DNA from: Temperatibacter sp965603205
Lineage (GTDB): Bacteria > Pseudomonadota > Alphaproteobacteria > Sphingomonadales > Kordiimonadaceae
Assembly: GCA_965603205.1 (NCBI GenBank)
Contig: CBFDCC010000004.1
Coordinates: 124,001 to 188,000 of the forward strand
Reading direction: 5' to 3'
Length of the DNA: 64,000 nt
Numbering within the stretch: position 1 is the stretch's first letter; every line of letters starts with the position of its first letter. A program made the translations under genes and the position numbers. Below, in pieces: positions 51,986 through 61,503 of the stretch. The notes beneath the pieces are model-generated. The model was not told where the DNA came from and ran no database searches. It was given only the letters and a program-made list of their open reading frames with translations.

Positions 51986-53929
51986 ATGACATTTTTTAGA
52001 ATAGTAACGACAGTCATTGCACTCACGTTTCAAACGACAGCACCACTTATTGCGCAAAGTGATGATATCCCCCCGATTATTCCCGTAGAGAAATTCGCGA
52101 CCCTACCCAGCATGCAACAAATGCAATTATCCCCTAATGGTGAGTATCTTGCTTATTTAACACCAATTAAGGGACGCATGCATGCATTAGTTCACCCAAT
52201 CAATGATACGGGTGCGCTACGCATCGTTGTCCCTGTTAAAGACGCAGATGTTAGCAGCGTACGATGGGCTAATGATGACCGATTGCTGGTTGCCTATAAA
52301 TTCACAGGAAACAGCTGGGGCAGTAAATATAAACAGTCGGCTTTTTTTAGCTTTAACAGAGACATTACTGAATATATTGATATGGCAAAGGCCTCTCATG
52401 ATCTTAGGGTGCAAGGGTATAAAACCTCCATAGCACAATTCAAAGACGATGTGATTGATGCATTACTTGATGACCCCAAACATATACTCCTTAATATTGA
52501 TTCAGACAGAGATGGGAAGAGCGAAGTACGGCGTGTTAACGTAACAACTGGTAAGTTTTCCACAATTCAAAAGGGCAGAAGAAGCATCCAAAATTGGATG
52601 GTAGATAAACAACATAATGTTCGTTATGGGTATGGATATGAGAATAATAAATTCAAAATTGTATACCGTGACCCATCATCAAAAAAATTCATAGAACTCA
52701 CCAAAACGGATTGGTATGTAAAAGACGAAATTAGGCCAATTGAATTTACTGAGGACCCCCGCATTGCATATGCTTTAATGCCCAATGACGATGGTCGCCA
52801 AATACTGATTAAATTCAACATCCCCGAAGCGCGGATCGTTGAAACAGTATTTGAACATCCAGAAGTTGATGTATCAGGCCTCGCACATGACCCAGAAACT
52901 GGTGAGGTCATCGGCTATAGATATTATGATGATATGCCGCGCACGCATTTTATTAATAAATTTTATGAAAAGCTCTTCTCAATCCTAGCCAAATGGCTGC
53001 CGGGCGGTAGTCACGCAGTTATCGGTAGAAATTCTACAAAAAAGCTATACCTCATAGAACATTATAGCGACATAGATTATGGCACAATCTATGTACTTGA
53101 TTTGAAATCAAAGAGGCTTTCTAAACTAGGTGCAACAATGCCGCTAGACGCCAAGCATATGGCATCTGTAAATAAAGAGGTTATCACCGCCCGCGATGGG
53201 GTTAAAATTCATACCTATTTCACTAAACCTAAGGGGCGAGACGCAAAGAACCTCCCCACCATCATATTACCCCATGGCGGCCCGCATGCACGCGATAATG
53301 CCTATTTTGATTATTGGGCGCAATTCCTCGCCAACCGTGGTTACATGGTTGTCCAACCCAATTTTCGCGGCTCCACAGGATACGGCAAAAAATTCAAAAA
53401 AATGGGCTATAATCAGTGGGGTGGTAAGATGCAAGATGACGTCACAGACGTCACCAAATGGGCCATTGATAGCGGCTTAGCTGATCCAAGCCGTATATGC
53501 ATTGTCGGTGCTTCATATGGTGGCTACGCTGCATTGATGGGCGCAGTTAAAGAACCAGACCTTTATAAATGCGCGGTCTCGATTAATGGCGTTGCCAATA
53601 TCCCAGACCTCAAGAGCTTCGAAAGAGGTTTTATTGGTGGCAGGGTTTGGATAAAAAAGATAACCCCCACTGATAAGTCCAATAAAGATATATCGCCCTA
53701 TCATCAAGCCAAGTCTATCACTGCGCCAACGCTGATTATCCACGTGAAAGATGATCCCGTTGTGCCATACGCCCAAGGCAAGGACATCTATAAAAGATTA
53801 AAGCGCCTTAAAAAAGATGTTGAGTTTGTGCGCATTAAAACTGCCGATCATTTCCTTGATACGGCAGAGGCTCGCGTGACCACACTCACTGCTTTAGAAA
53901 AATTCCTGCAAAAACATATTGGGGATTAG
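51986..53929 (+). CDS. Secreted S9 family prolyl oligopeptidase-like peptidase
   Basis: A 647-residue exported enzyme. Signal peptide to about residue 23 (LTFQTTAPLIAQS), a seven-bladed propeller-like N-terminal region, and a C-terminal alpha/beta hydrolase with nucleophile Ser510 in GASYGGYAAL, HGGPHARDN (residues 430-433 onward, oxyanion region), acid VKDDPVVPYAQG and catalytic histidine ADHFLD. Probably releases short peptides from proline- or basic-containing substrates in the periplasm. A related gene follows 242 nt downstream. Confidence 0.93.
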   Translation: MTFFRIVTTVIALTFQTTAPLIAQSDDIPPIIPVEKFATLPSMQQMQLSPNGEYLAYLTPIKGRMHALVHPINDTGALRIVVPVKDADVSSVRWANDDRLLVAYKFTGNSWGSKYKQSAFFSFNRDITEYIDMAKASHDLRVQGYKTSIAQFKDDVIDALLDDPKHILLNIDSDRDGKSEVRRVNVTTGKFSTIQKGRRSIQNWMVDKQHNVRYGYGYENNKFKIVYRDPSSKKFIELTKTDWYVKDEIRPIEFTEDPRIAYALMPNDDGRQILIKFNIPEARIVETVFEHPEVDVSGLAHDPETGEVIGYRYYDDMPRTHFINKFYEKLFSILAKWLPGGSHAVIGRNSTKKLYLIEHYSDIDYGTIYVLDLKSKRLSKLGATMPLDAKHMASVNKEVITARDGVKIHTYFTKPKGRDAKNLPTIILPHGGPHARDNAYFDYWAQFLANRGYMVVQPNFRGSTGYGKKFKKMGYNQWGGKMQDDVTDVTKWAIDSGLADPSRICIVGASYGGYAALMGAVKEPDLYKCAVSINGVANIPDLKSFERGFIGGRVWIKKITPTDKSNKDISPYHQAKSITAPTLIIHVKDDPVVPYAQGKDIYKRLKRLKKDVEFVRIKTADHFLDTAEARVTTLTALEKFLQKHIGD

Positions 53930-53948
53930 ACTATCCTACAAATCATCA

Positions 53949-53977
53949 TAGGCCCCTCCATCATAAGTGGGGCCTAT
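53949..53977 (+). other. Hairpin after the first S9 peptidase gene
   Basis: ATAGGCCCC and GGGGCCTAT pair around an 11-base loop 20 bases past the stop. No U-run follows, so if it terminates it is not a classic intrinsic terminator. Confidence 0.6.
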
Positions 53978-54171
53978 GGAATTAGATCCAACGCTTTATC
54001 TCAAAAAACAACGCTTCACCGCAAACCATATGATTTTATTGTCAATGCATGGATTATATGCTATCAGTTTAGAACCTTAGTTGTAGAAAATACGACAGGG
54101 TTATAAAAACAAGGGTCATTAAGGCCTTAATAATAAAAACGTAACACAACAGCGATTAACAGAGGATAGAA

Positions 54172-56184
54172 ATGCTTCACACATATAAACGGGTGCGCTT
54201 TACAGCAGCCCTACTTCTTGCTGGTCTTGGCGGACTCTCAAGTATCACTGCTGCACATGCAGCATCTGCAACCACAAATGATTCACAAATAATTCCTGCA
54301 AGCTTTTTTGCACAAGCTCCTGCTTTCAGTAATCCTGTTCTATCATCAGATGGATCAAAGATTGCTTATATGACAGCCGCAAAAGGCAAAAGCCTGCTTG
54401 TTATACGCACGCTAAACGATGGCAAGATGAGCGCCCTTCCAATGGCGAGTAATGCCACCATTAAATGGCACCGTTGGGCTAGCAATGACATTTTATTGGT
54501 TGGTTATGGATTTTCCAACAATCGCATAGAATATAAAGGCAAAATTGAAGAGACCAGACTGGGTAGCTTTAATACGACCAAGGGCAAGTTTAAATGGCTT
54601 GATCAAAAAATGATGACAGATGCCCGCATGAACTCGCGCATCAAAGCCGACGAAGGCCTGTCTCAATTCCAAGATCAAATCATAGATTTCCTACCCAACG
54701 AGCCTGACTTTGTACTCCAAGCCATCGATTCTGACATCGACGGTGATTATGAAATTCGCAAGTTAAACATCCGCACAGGTAAATATAGTCAAGCACAAGA
54801 TGATATGCGCGGCATTCAAAATTGGATGACTGATCGCGATCATAACCCTAGATTTAACTGGGGCGTTAGTAACGTTACTGGTCGTCAGGCACTGTATAAA
54901 AGCTCGCGTAGTCAGCAATGGGTTAACACAACTGAAGTAGAGTGGTTCCAAAAAGGGTACCGTATCCTTAGCTTTACTAAAAATCCTGAAATTGCATATG
55001 TGTCAGGTCCGTCCGAGCATGGCAAAAAAAGTGTTTTTACAATGAACACCGAAACAGGCAAAATTGTAGATACATTATTTGTGAACCCTGATGTGGATTT
55101 CACATCACTTACTTTCTCACACGCCACAGGCAATGACAGCGCAGCCAATCAAGGCGTTATATCCTCTATAGCGTATGACGACGGTGAGCCACAAAAACAA
55201 TATATCAGTAAATATTCTCGTAAAATTCAGGAAATTGTAGACCAATCTCTACCTGATACTGTGAACAATATTGTCAGCCAGGCCCGCAAGGCTAAAAGAT
55301 ATGTAATCCACGCAACAACAGCTAATAGCCCGGGCATATACTATATGCTCGACTTAAACACTGGTAGCTTAGACGCTCTCAGCGAAAAAATGCCAGGCCT
55401 AGACCCTGCTCTATTGTCGCCTGTCGAAAAAGTTTCTATCCCTACAAGGGATGGCACAGTGATCACTGGTTATCTGACGATCCCTAATGGAAAAAAGGCT
55501 GAAAATCTACCTGTCGTTATCATGCCACACGCTGACCCGCATGGCCGTGATTATAAGGAATTTAACGTATGGGCTCAGTTTATTGCTAATCGTGGGTACC
55601 TTGTTCTTCAGCCAAACTTTCGTGGATCATCAGGATATGGCGCAGCGTTCCAAGCCGCTGGTTATAATCAGTGGGGCGGCCTAATACAGCAAGATATAAC
55701 AGATGCAACAAAATGGTTGATCAGCTCAGGCAAGGCTAATCCTAAAAAGATTTGCATGGTTGGTAGTGCATTCGGTGGCTATGCGGCCATGATGGGTGCG
55801 GCCCAAAATCCAAGCATGTATAAATGCGTGGCTAGCATCAATGGTATTCTAGATCTGGATGCCCATAAACAATATGTTAAATTTAACAGACAAGGCGGTT
55901 ACGCACTTGTAGATAGAATGGGTCTTAAAGGCGCTAATATTAAACAAGTCTCACCACTGCACAATGCGGACAAGATTACAGCCCCTGCTTTAATCATTGC
56001 GGCCAAAGATGATGCAACGGTGATCAGCAACCAGTCAAAGGCAATGTATAGCAAGCTCAAAAACAATGCCGGCACTAAGTTTGTTATGTTAAAAAATGGC
56101 GCACATACTCTGACGAATGCAAATGTTAGACTGAAAGTATTTAAAAGCTTAGATACATTCCTTGCCCAAAATTTATCGAACTAA
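54172..56184 (+). CDS. Secreted S9-like protein lacking the catalytic serine
   Basis: A 670-residue paralogue of the preceding gene with the same layout: signal peptide to about residue 32 (SSITAAHAAS), propeller-like region and alpha/beta-hydrolase domain. The nucleophile position reads GSAFGGYAAM, so Ser is replaced by Ala533; the oxyanion motif is HADP (453-456) instead of HGGP. The Asp (AAKDDATV) and His (GAHTLT) remain. It is therefore probably catalytically inactive as a serine peptidase and may bind peptides or regulate its neighbour. GAGGATAG site upstream; own terminator downstream. Confidence 0.9.
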   Translation: MLHTYKRVRFTAALLLAGLGGLSSITAAHAASATTNDSQIIPASFFAQAPAFSNPVLSSDGSKIAYMTAAKGKSLLVIRTLNDGKMSALPMASNATIKWHRWASNDILLVGYGFSNNRIEYKGKIEETRLGSFNTTKGKFKWLDQKMMTDARMNSRIKADEGLSQFQDQIIDFLPNEPDFVLQAIDSDIDGDYEIRKLNIRTGKYSQAQDDMRGIQNWMTDRDHNPRFNWGVSNVTGRQALYKSSRSQQWVNTTEVEWFQKGYRILSFTKNPEIAYVSGPSEHGKKSVFTMNTETGKIVDTLFVNPDVDFTSLTFSHATGNDSAANQGVISSIAYDDGEPQKQYISKYSRKIQEIVDQSLPDTVNNIVSQARKAKRYVIHATTANSPGIYYMLDLNTGSLDALSEKMPGLDPALLSPVEKVSIPTRDGTVITGYLTIPNGKKAENLPVVIMPHADPHGRDYKEFNVWAQFIANRGYLVLQPNFRGSSGYGAAFQAAGYNQWGGLIQQDITDATKWLISSGKANPKKICMVGSAFGGYAAMMGAAQNPSMYKCVASINGILDLDAHKQYVKFNRQGGYALVDRMGLKGANIKQVSPLHNADKITAPALIIAAKDDATVISNQSKAMYSKLKNNAGTKFVMLKNGAHTLTNANVRLKVFKSLDTFLAQNLSN

Positions 56185-56204
56185 GCAGAACAAACCTAAA
56201 CATC

Positions 56205-56236
56205 AAAAGCCCTGCCATTTTTGGCGGGGCTTTTTT
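56205..56236 (+). terminator. Rho-independent terminator after the S9-like gene
   Basis: AAAAGCCCTGCC and GGCGGGGCTTTTTT pair with one wobble around ATTTTT, 21 nt past the stop. Confidence 0.93.
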
Positions 56237-56256
56237 ATAGTTTATCTCTCTTATAT

Positions 56257-56296
56257 CCTCGCTAAAGCTGCGGCCTCCCGCTTGGTCGGTACGGAC
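56257..56296. repeat. Intergenic repeat, copy C
   Basis: CCTCGCTAAAGCTGCGGCC ... CTTGGTCGGTACG, matching copy B with few changes. It sits between convergent genes, 20 bases after the terminator. Confidence 0.75.
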
Positions 56297-56303
56297 ATTC
56301 GTC

Positions 56304-57176
56304 CTATTCTTGTAGCTCTGAGATCATCTCGGCTAATGCCACCACACGGCGCGCTTCATCAGCGTGTAATGCCTCTATCATTTCACCGTTAACAACTGCC
56401 ATGCCATCGCCTGCTGCAAAGGCTTTATCGAAAGCTTCTATAATCTCTTTTGCCTCAGCTATTTCCGCCTCACTCGCCCCAAAAATACCATTAGCAATAT
56501 CAACCTGACTTGGATGAATTAGACTTTTGCCGTCACATCCCATATTGCGGGCTTGTTCACACTCTGTCTCAAAGCCTTCGATATCTTTAAATTGATTATA
56601 GACTGAATCTAAGACCATCAGGCCATGCGTGCGCGCCGCCAGTATCGCCATCGTCAGTGCTGGCAGTATATTCGCCCGCCCCACTACATGGCGTGCCTGC
56701 ATGTCCTTAATCAGATCATTAGTACCCATCACAAGCCCTTTGATCCGATCACTAGCGCCGCAAATGGCATCAGCGCGTAAAAAAGCGGCAGGTGTTTCCA
56801 TATTGAGCCAAAGCCCTATGTCAGACGGCGCACCAGCATCATCCAGCATGGCTAATATTAGATGCACATCGTCTACGCCGCTGATTTTAGGCACAAGAAT
56901 ACCATCCGCACCCGACGTTGCTATCGCCTGCAAGTCATCCCCGCCCCACTGGGTATCGAGCGCGTTACAGCGAATGATAATTTCACGGTTGCCATACGCA
57001 CCAGAAGCTGAGGCGGCCACAGCATTCGCCCGCGCCTCAAGCTTAGCATCAGGGCGCACACTGTCTTCTAGGTCAAAGACAAATCCATCAGCTTTAAGCG
57101 TTTTCGCTTTTTCCAGCGCCCGCGCATTTGATGCGGGCATATATAAAATACTACGTCTTGGTCTTTGGCTAATCAT
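56304..57176 (-). CDS. HpcH/HpaI aldolase / CitE-like CoA ester lyase
   Basis: A 290-residue TIM-barrel lyase from the ATG at 57176 (MISQRPRRSILYMPASNARA). SILYMPASN is the CitE/HpcH signature, FDLEDSVRPDAK follows with the metal-binding acidic residues, and LWLNMETPAAFLRADAI and KSLIHPSQVD are typical of malyl-CoA and citramalyl-CoA lyases. A longer frame starts at 57236 but lacks family resemblance. Substrate not determined. Confidence 0.9.
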   Translation of the reverse strand: MISQRPRRSILYMPASNARALEKAKTLKADGFVFDLEDSVRPDAKLEARANAVAASASGAYGNREIIIRCNALDTQWGGDDLQAIATSGADGILVPKISGVDDVHLILAMLDDAGAPSDIGLWLNMETPAAFLRADAICGASDRIKGLVMGTNDLIKDMQARHVVGRANILPALTMAILAARTHGLMVLDSVYNQFKDIEGFETECEQARNMGCDGKSLIHPSQVDIANGIFGASEAEIAEAKEIIEAFDKAFAAGDGMAVVNGEMIEALHADEARRVVALAEMISELQE

Positions 57177-57255
57177 ACTAAAACTTTCATGGTGAGTGGA
57201 CATTTCAACTACTGCACTACTATACCCAGATACCAACGGTCAATTCAGAAACATC

Positions 57256-57290
57256 TAAAAAAAAGCGGCCCCAAGTTTGAGGCCGCTTTC
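57256..57290 (-). terminator. Rho-independent terminator after the M2 peptidase gene
   Basis: On the minus strand AAAGCGGCCTCAA and TTGGGGCCGCTTT pair, followed by TTTTTAG. Confidence 0.92.
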
Positions 57291-57310
57291 ATCTATTTAT
57301 ATATCAGCTT

Positions 57311-59125
57311 TTACCAACCGCATTTACGGTCTTTATTTTGTTCGTCTAGCCAAGTCTTAAGCGGTGCAAAATAGGCCACAACCGATGACCCATCCATTTG
57401 ATCACTGCCTGTAAAGGTCTTTAACGCCTCGCCCCAAGGCTTACTAGCGCCCATTTCCATCATCGCGTTAAACTTAGTGCCAACTTCCTTGTTGCCGTAA
57501 ACACTACACCGATGTAGCGGCCCCTGCCATCCCGCTTGATCACAAGCCGACTGGTGGAATTGGAACTGCAAGATGTGAGCAAGGAAATAACGCATATAAG
57601 GCGTATTGCCTGGTATGTGATATTTAGCGCCTGGATCAAAGGCATCAGCTGGGCGCTCGTTCGGCGATTTCACGCCTTGATATTCTTGGCGTAATTTCCA
57701 CCAAGCCTTATTGTAATCTTCTGGTTTTACTTCACCAGAAAATACTTGCCAGCGCCATTTATCAACCATGAGACCAAAGGGCAAGAAGGCCACTTTTTCC
57801 AGCGCCTGCTGCATCAATAGACTAAGGTCAGCACTGGCATCAGGTATCGCCTCAAGCAATCCTACTTTTTTCAGATAATCAGGTGTGATCGACAGCGCAA
57901 TCATATCGCCAATAGCCTCGTGGAAGCCATCATGCGCACCTGTTTGGTGCAGATAGCTTTGCTTGTTATAGGCACGCTGATAAATGTTGTGGCCAATCTC
58001 GTGATGGACCGTGGTGAAGTCTTCACCGTTAACTTCCATGCACATTTTGATCCGCAAATCCTCAACACCGTCAATGTCCCACGCAGACGCATGACAGACC
58101 ACTTCGCGGTCGGCTGGTTTGGTAAAGAGCGAACGATCCCAGAATGTATCTGGCATCTTGTCAAAACCCATTGAATTAAAGAAATCATCGGCCGCATGCG
58201 CCATTTTCTTGGCGTCATAATCTTTGGCTTTTAGAAGCTCTGTCACATCATAAGCCGAGCCAGCGTTTTCAGGCTTAACAAGATCATAAATATTGATCCA
58301 GCTCTGCGCCCACATATTACCCAGCAAATGGGCCGGAATAGCCCCATCATCCGAGATCACACGGTCACCGTAATAATCAGATAGTTTAGCGCGCACATGA
58401 CACTGCAAGCTATCATATAGCGGCTTAACCTGCCCCCAAAGACGGTCAGCCTCTACACTAAGATCATCTGGGTCCATGTCATAATTAGACCGCCACATGG
58501 AACCAAGGTCCTTAAAGCCTAAGCCCGTCGCGCCTTCATTGGCGATATTAACCATCTCTGCGTAGTCAGCGGCCATAGGCTTGCTAACATTACGCCAGCC
58601 ATCCCACGCGGCTAATAGCGCATCAGGGTTACGGCTTTTCGCAATTACCGTGGATAGTTCCCCAAGGTTTTTACCGTCAAACTTCCCAACGCCGTATGTG
58701 CCCTCTAAGCTCGATTTAATCGCAGCGAGGCGCGCAGTTTTAGCGGCGTCTTCAGGCGCAGGCAGCACAAGCGCCATTTTAAGCATCATCATTTTGCGCT
58801 TCAGGTCGGCGTTCATCGCTATATCATCAAACTTTGCAGCCTCATTGGCTAGCTTTACACCCAGCTCGATATAGTCTTTGTCCGCGCTAGCAGCCAGCAC
58901 ACTAGTATCTGATGTGATGAAATTAGATTGCACCCACAGTAGGCGCTCTAAATGATGCCCCGCTGATGATAGCTTGCTCTCTGCCCTATCCATAAAGGCC
59001 TGAGCGTCGGCTTCTGTGATAACCTTAGGCGCTTCTGCCTCTTCCTTTTTTAGCTGATCGCAGCCACCAATAGTTAATGCCAGTAATGACACACCGATAA
59101 TTGCTGATTTTTTACCTAATTTCAT
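57311..59125 (-). CDS. M2 family zinc metallopeptidase lipoprotein (ACE-like)
   Basis: A 604-residue protein with lipobox LTIGGC near residues 18-23 (after SAIIGVSLLALTIGGCD), so a lipoprotein. The zinc motif is HHEIGHNIYQRAY (HExxH) and the third ligand lies in the following GAHDGFHEAIGDM segment. Length fits bacterial peptidyl-dipeptidase A homologues, which remove C-terminal dipeptides. ATG at 59125 preceded by GGGAGAG; a TTG one codon upstream is possible. Confidence 0.93.
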   Translation of the reverse strand: MKLGKKSAIIGVSLLALTIGGCDQLKKEEAEAPKVITEADAQAFMDRAESKLSSAGHHLERLLWVQSNFITSDTSVLAASADKDYIELGVKLANEAAKFDDIAMNADLKRKMMMLKMALVLPAPEDAAKTARLAAIKSSLEGTYGVGKFDGKNLGELSTVIAKSRNPDALLAAWDGWRNVSKPMAADYAEMVNIANEGATGLGFKDLGSMWRSNYDMDPDDLSVEADRLWGQVKPLYDSLQCHVRAKLSDYYGDRVISDDGAIPAHLLGNMWAQSWINIYDLVKPENAGSAYDVTELLKAKDYDAKKMAHAADDFFNSMGFDKMPDTFWDRSLFTKPADREVVCHASAWDIDGVEDLRIKMCMEVNGEDFTTVHHEIGHNIYQRAYNKQSYLHQTGAHDGFHEAIGDMIALSITPDYLKKVGLLEAIPDASADLSLLMQQALEKVAFLPFGLMVDKWRWQVFSGEVKPEDYNKAWWKLRQEYQGVKSPNERPADAFDPGAKYHIPGNTPYMRYFLAHILQFQFHQSACDQAGWQGPLHRCSVYGNKEVGTKFNAMMEMGASKPWGEALKTFTGSDQMDGSSVVAYFAPLKTWLDEQNKDRKCGW

Positions 59126-59403
59126 CAAATCTCTCCCGCGGTTAAATGCTTCCCAAATCCTTACTAATGAAACTATCCCCGCGCGGCACCTGAGTCAATG
59201 GGAGTGGGAAAAGGCATAAAAAAACGGCCCGCCACCCCGCTCGTCATACCCGTGCAGACGGGTATCTATTTAAACAGCAACCAGATCTCCTCTTCCTTCG
59301 ACAAGCTCAGTTTGAGCAGAGGGGCAATGACGTGATTAATTAGGATTGCTATTGCTTGTGGCGGAGGCTAGGTTATCAAAAAACTAGCACTAGGATTTGG
59401 TAA
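59126..59403. other. Intergenic region with short repeats
   Basis: 278 bases, no gene. It contains a CGTCA...TGACG element listed separately and a strand of A/T-rich sequence upstream of the methyltransferase gene. Confidence 0.5.
59242..59332. repeat. CGTCA/TGACG-bounded intergenic element (59 kb copy)
   Basis: Starts CGTCATACCCGTGCAGACGG, includes CCTTCGACAAGCTCAG, ends GGGGCAATGACG. Both cores are well-known short intergenic repeats in proteobacteria. A related CGTCATTCCCG core is at 62733. Confidence 0.65.
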
Positions 59404-60402
59404 ATGAAATTACCCCCCTCCATAGAGCCTATATGTCCGATTTGCCATGCTAATTTAATAGAACAAACTCAGCAGAGCTTGATTGAATGCGCTGGCGATG
59501 ACGTGCATTCTTTTCCCGTAATAGACGGCATTCCTATTCTCATCAACGATAATAACAGTGTCTTTGCTTGTGCCGATTATGTCGATCAATCTACAAATGC
59601 AGATACTATCACGGACGGCATGCACGCCAGCAATCAAAAGATGCAGAAGCTAGGCTTTATGAAAAAGAGCTACCGGAAATTTGCTCTCTATCTATCTGAA
59701 TTTTCCGTAAAGCTCGACCGACTTTCTTCTAAAGATGCTATTGAATATATTCTTGAAAATGATGCTAGCAAACAACAAAAGTCGCTCTCGATACTTGTGG
59801 TTGGCGCTGGTGATCAATCCATATCCTTTGATAACGAGGATTACCAAATATCAATCACCTATACAGATGTTGCCCCTGGTGCACATGTATCTGTTGTCTG
59901 TGATGTTCATGATGTCCCTTTCAATAACGCCAGCTTTGATATGGTCATCGCCTCTGCTGTATTAGAACATGTTGCCGACCCATACCGCGCGGTCAGTGAA
60001 TTCCACCGTATCTTAAAAGATGATGGCTATATCTACGCTAATACACCCTATATGCAGCCAACCCATATGGGCGTTTATGACTTCACGCGTTTTAGTTATA
60101 ATGGCTATCGTCGATTATTTCGTTGGTTTTCAAAGGAGCATCTTCAAATCAGCTTGGGGCCAGCCTCCAGCCTTGCCTATTCCATTCAATATTTTATGAC
60201 TAGCTTTTCTGATCACCCACAACGACAAGCCGTTATACGACTGCTAGCACTGATCATTACTAGGCCCTTAAAATATTTCGATAAAATTCTGATTAAGAAA
60301 AAGGCAGCACGTGACAGTGCTGCTGCTTTTGTATTTTTGGGCCAAAAAGCAAAAAGCCCCATCAGCGACCGCGCCCTCGTCAAAGAACTCTCAGAGGATT
60401 AA
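59404..60402 (+). CDS. Methyltransferase with N-terminal zinc-ribbon-like segment
   Basis: A 332-residue protein. The start has CPICHANL and a later ECAGDD, a Trm112-like/zinc-ribbon opening also seen in methyltransferase families for sugars or lipids. Motif I is degenerate (SILVVGAGDQS), but FDMVIASAVLEHVADPYRAV with FHRILKDDGYIYANTPY clearly marks a class I methyltransferase. Two hydrophobic stretches occur near 225-285. Function unknown; it converges on asd. Confidence 0.85.
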   Translation: MKLPPSIEPICPICHANLIEQTQQSLIECAGDDVHSFPVIDGIPILINDNNSVFACADYVDQSTNADTITDGMHASNQKMQKLGFMKKSYRKFALYLSEFSVKLDRLSSKDAIEYILENDASKQQKSLSILVVGAGDQSISFDNEDYQISITYTDVAPGAHVSVVCDVHDVPFNNASFDMVIASAVLEHVADPYRAVSEFHRILKDDGYIYANTPYMQPTHMGVYDFTRFSYNGYRRLFRWFSKEHLQISLGPASSLAYSIQYFMTSFSDHPQRQAVIRLLALIITRPLKYFDKILIKKKAARDSAAAFVFLGQKAKSPISDRALVKELSED

Positions 60403-60432
60403 AAAAACGGCCCCAAAGTTGGAGCCGTTTTA
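60401..60432. terminator. Bidirectional terminator between the methyltransferase and asd
   Basis: AAAACGGC and GCCGTTTT pair around CCCAAAGTTGGA, with A and T runs on the outer sides. Confidence 0.85.
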
Positions 60433-60457
60433 TATTATGTTCGTCGGTTTTGTTTAT

Positions 60458-61477
60458 CTAAGCAGTCACATGCCCACGCTCGACAAGTGTCTCGGCGATT
60501 TGCACAGCATTTAACGCAGCGCCCTTACGCAAGTTATCGCTCACTACCCAGATATTTAGGCCGTGCTTGACCGTTTTATCATCGCGAATACGGCTGATAT
60601 ATGTGTTAAAATCACCCACACAATCAAGCGGCGTTACGTAACCACCATCTTCATGCTTATCAATCACAAGACACCCAGGTGCCTCAGATAGTATTTCACG
60701 TGCAGCATTATGATCTAGCGGTTTTTTAAACTCTATATTAATGCTCTCAGCGTGGCCGATAAACACAGGTACGCGCACACATGTGGCTGTTAGCTCAATA
60801 GCGGGGTCGAGCATTTTGTGCGTCTCTGCGACCATTTTCCACTCTTCTTTGGTGGAGCCATCATCCATAAACACATCAATATGCGGGATCACATTATAGG
60901 CGATCTGCTTTGGATAAACTTCACACACAACAGGGTCATTGACTAGGATTGCACGTGTTTGACGGAACAACTCGTCCATCGCAGCAGAACCAGAGCCTGA
61001 AACAGACTGGTATGTACTAACCACAATGCGTTTAATCTTTGCCACGTCATGCAATGGCTTTAATGCCACAACCATTTGGGCTGTAGAGCAATTTGGATTG
61101 GCAATGATGTTTTTCTTAGCGTATCCATCAACAGCTGCTGCGTTCACCTCTGGCACCACAAGTGGCACATCAGGGTCCATGCGGTAGTTGCTAGAGTTAT
61201 CAATAACAATAGCCCCAGCCTTAGCAGCGATTGGTGCAAATTCCTTGGTCACTTTGCTACCACAAGCAAATAGCGCGATGTCTGTACCTTTAAAATCATA
61301 GGTATCAAGCGCTACAACTGTCAGCACCTTATCGCCAAAGGTTGCTTCTTGGCCGAGTGATCTGCGAGAGGCAATAGCCACCACTTCGCTAGCAGGGAAT
61401 TCACGTTCACTTAATATATTGAGCATTTCACGGCCTACATTGCCAGTTGCTCCAACGATGGCGACTTTAAGTCCCAT
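60458..61477 (-). CDS. asd: Aspartate-semialdehyde dehydrogenase
   Basis: A 339-residue enzyme of the threonine, methionine, lysine and diaminopimelate pathways. NAD(P) site VAIVGATGNVGREMLNIL, catalytic cysteine in NPNCSTAQM and conserved QSVSGSGSAAMDEL. Its position after leuB is common in alphaproteobacteria. GGAGTAA site upstream. Confidence 0.97.
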   Translation of the reverse strand: MGLKVAIVGATGNVGREMLNILSEREFPASEVVAIASRRSLGQEATFGDKVLTVVALDTYDFKGTDIALFACGSKVTKEFAPIAAKAGAIVIDNSSNYRMDPDVPLVVPEVNAAAVDGYAKKNIIANPNCSTAQMVVALKPLHDVAKIKRIVVSTYQSVSGSGSAAMDELFRQTRAILVNDPVVCEVYPKQIAYNVIPHIDVFMDDGSTKEEWKMVAETHKMLDPAIELTATCVRVPVFIGHAESINIEFKKPLDHNAAREILSEAPGCLVIDKHEDGGYVTPLDCVGDFNTYISRIRDDKTVKHGLNIWVVSDNLRKGAALNAVQIAETLVERGHVTA

Positions 61478-61503
61478 AAGTATTACTCCAGTTGAGGATT
61501 GTT

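Noticed and set aside
56629..57195. A 188-codon plus-strand frame opposite the CitE-like gene.
   Set aside because: Antisense to a gene with clear CitE/HpcH motifs; no ribosome binding site.
57904..58218. A 105-codon second frame inside the M2 peptidase gene.
   Set aside because: It is a shifted reading of the same strand through the HExxH region, with no independent start signal.
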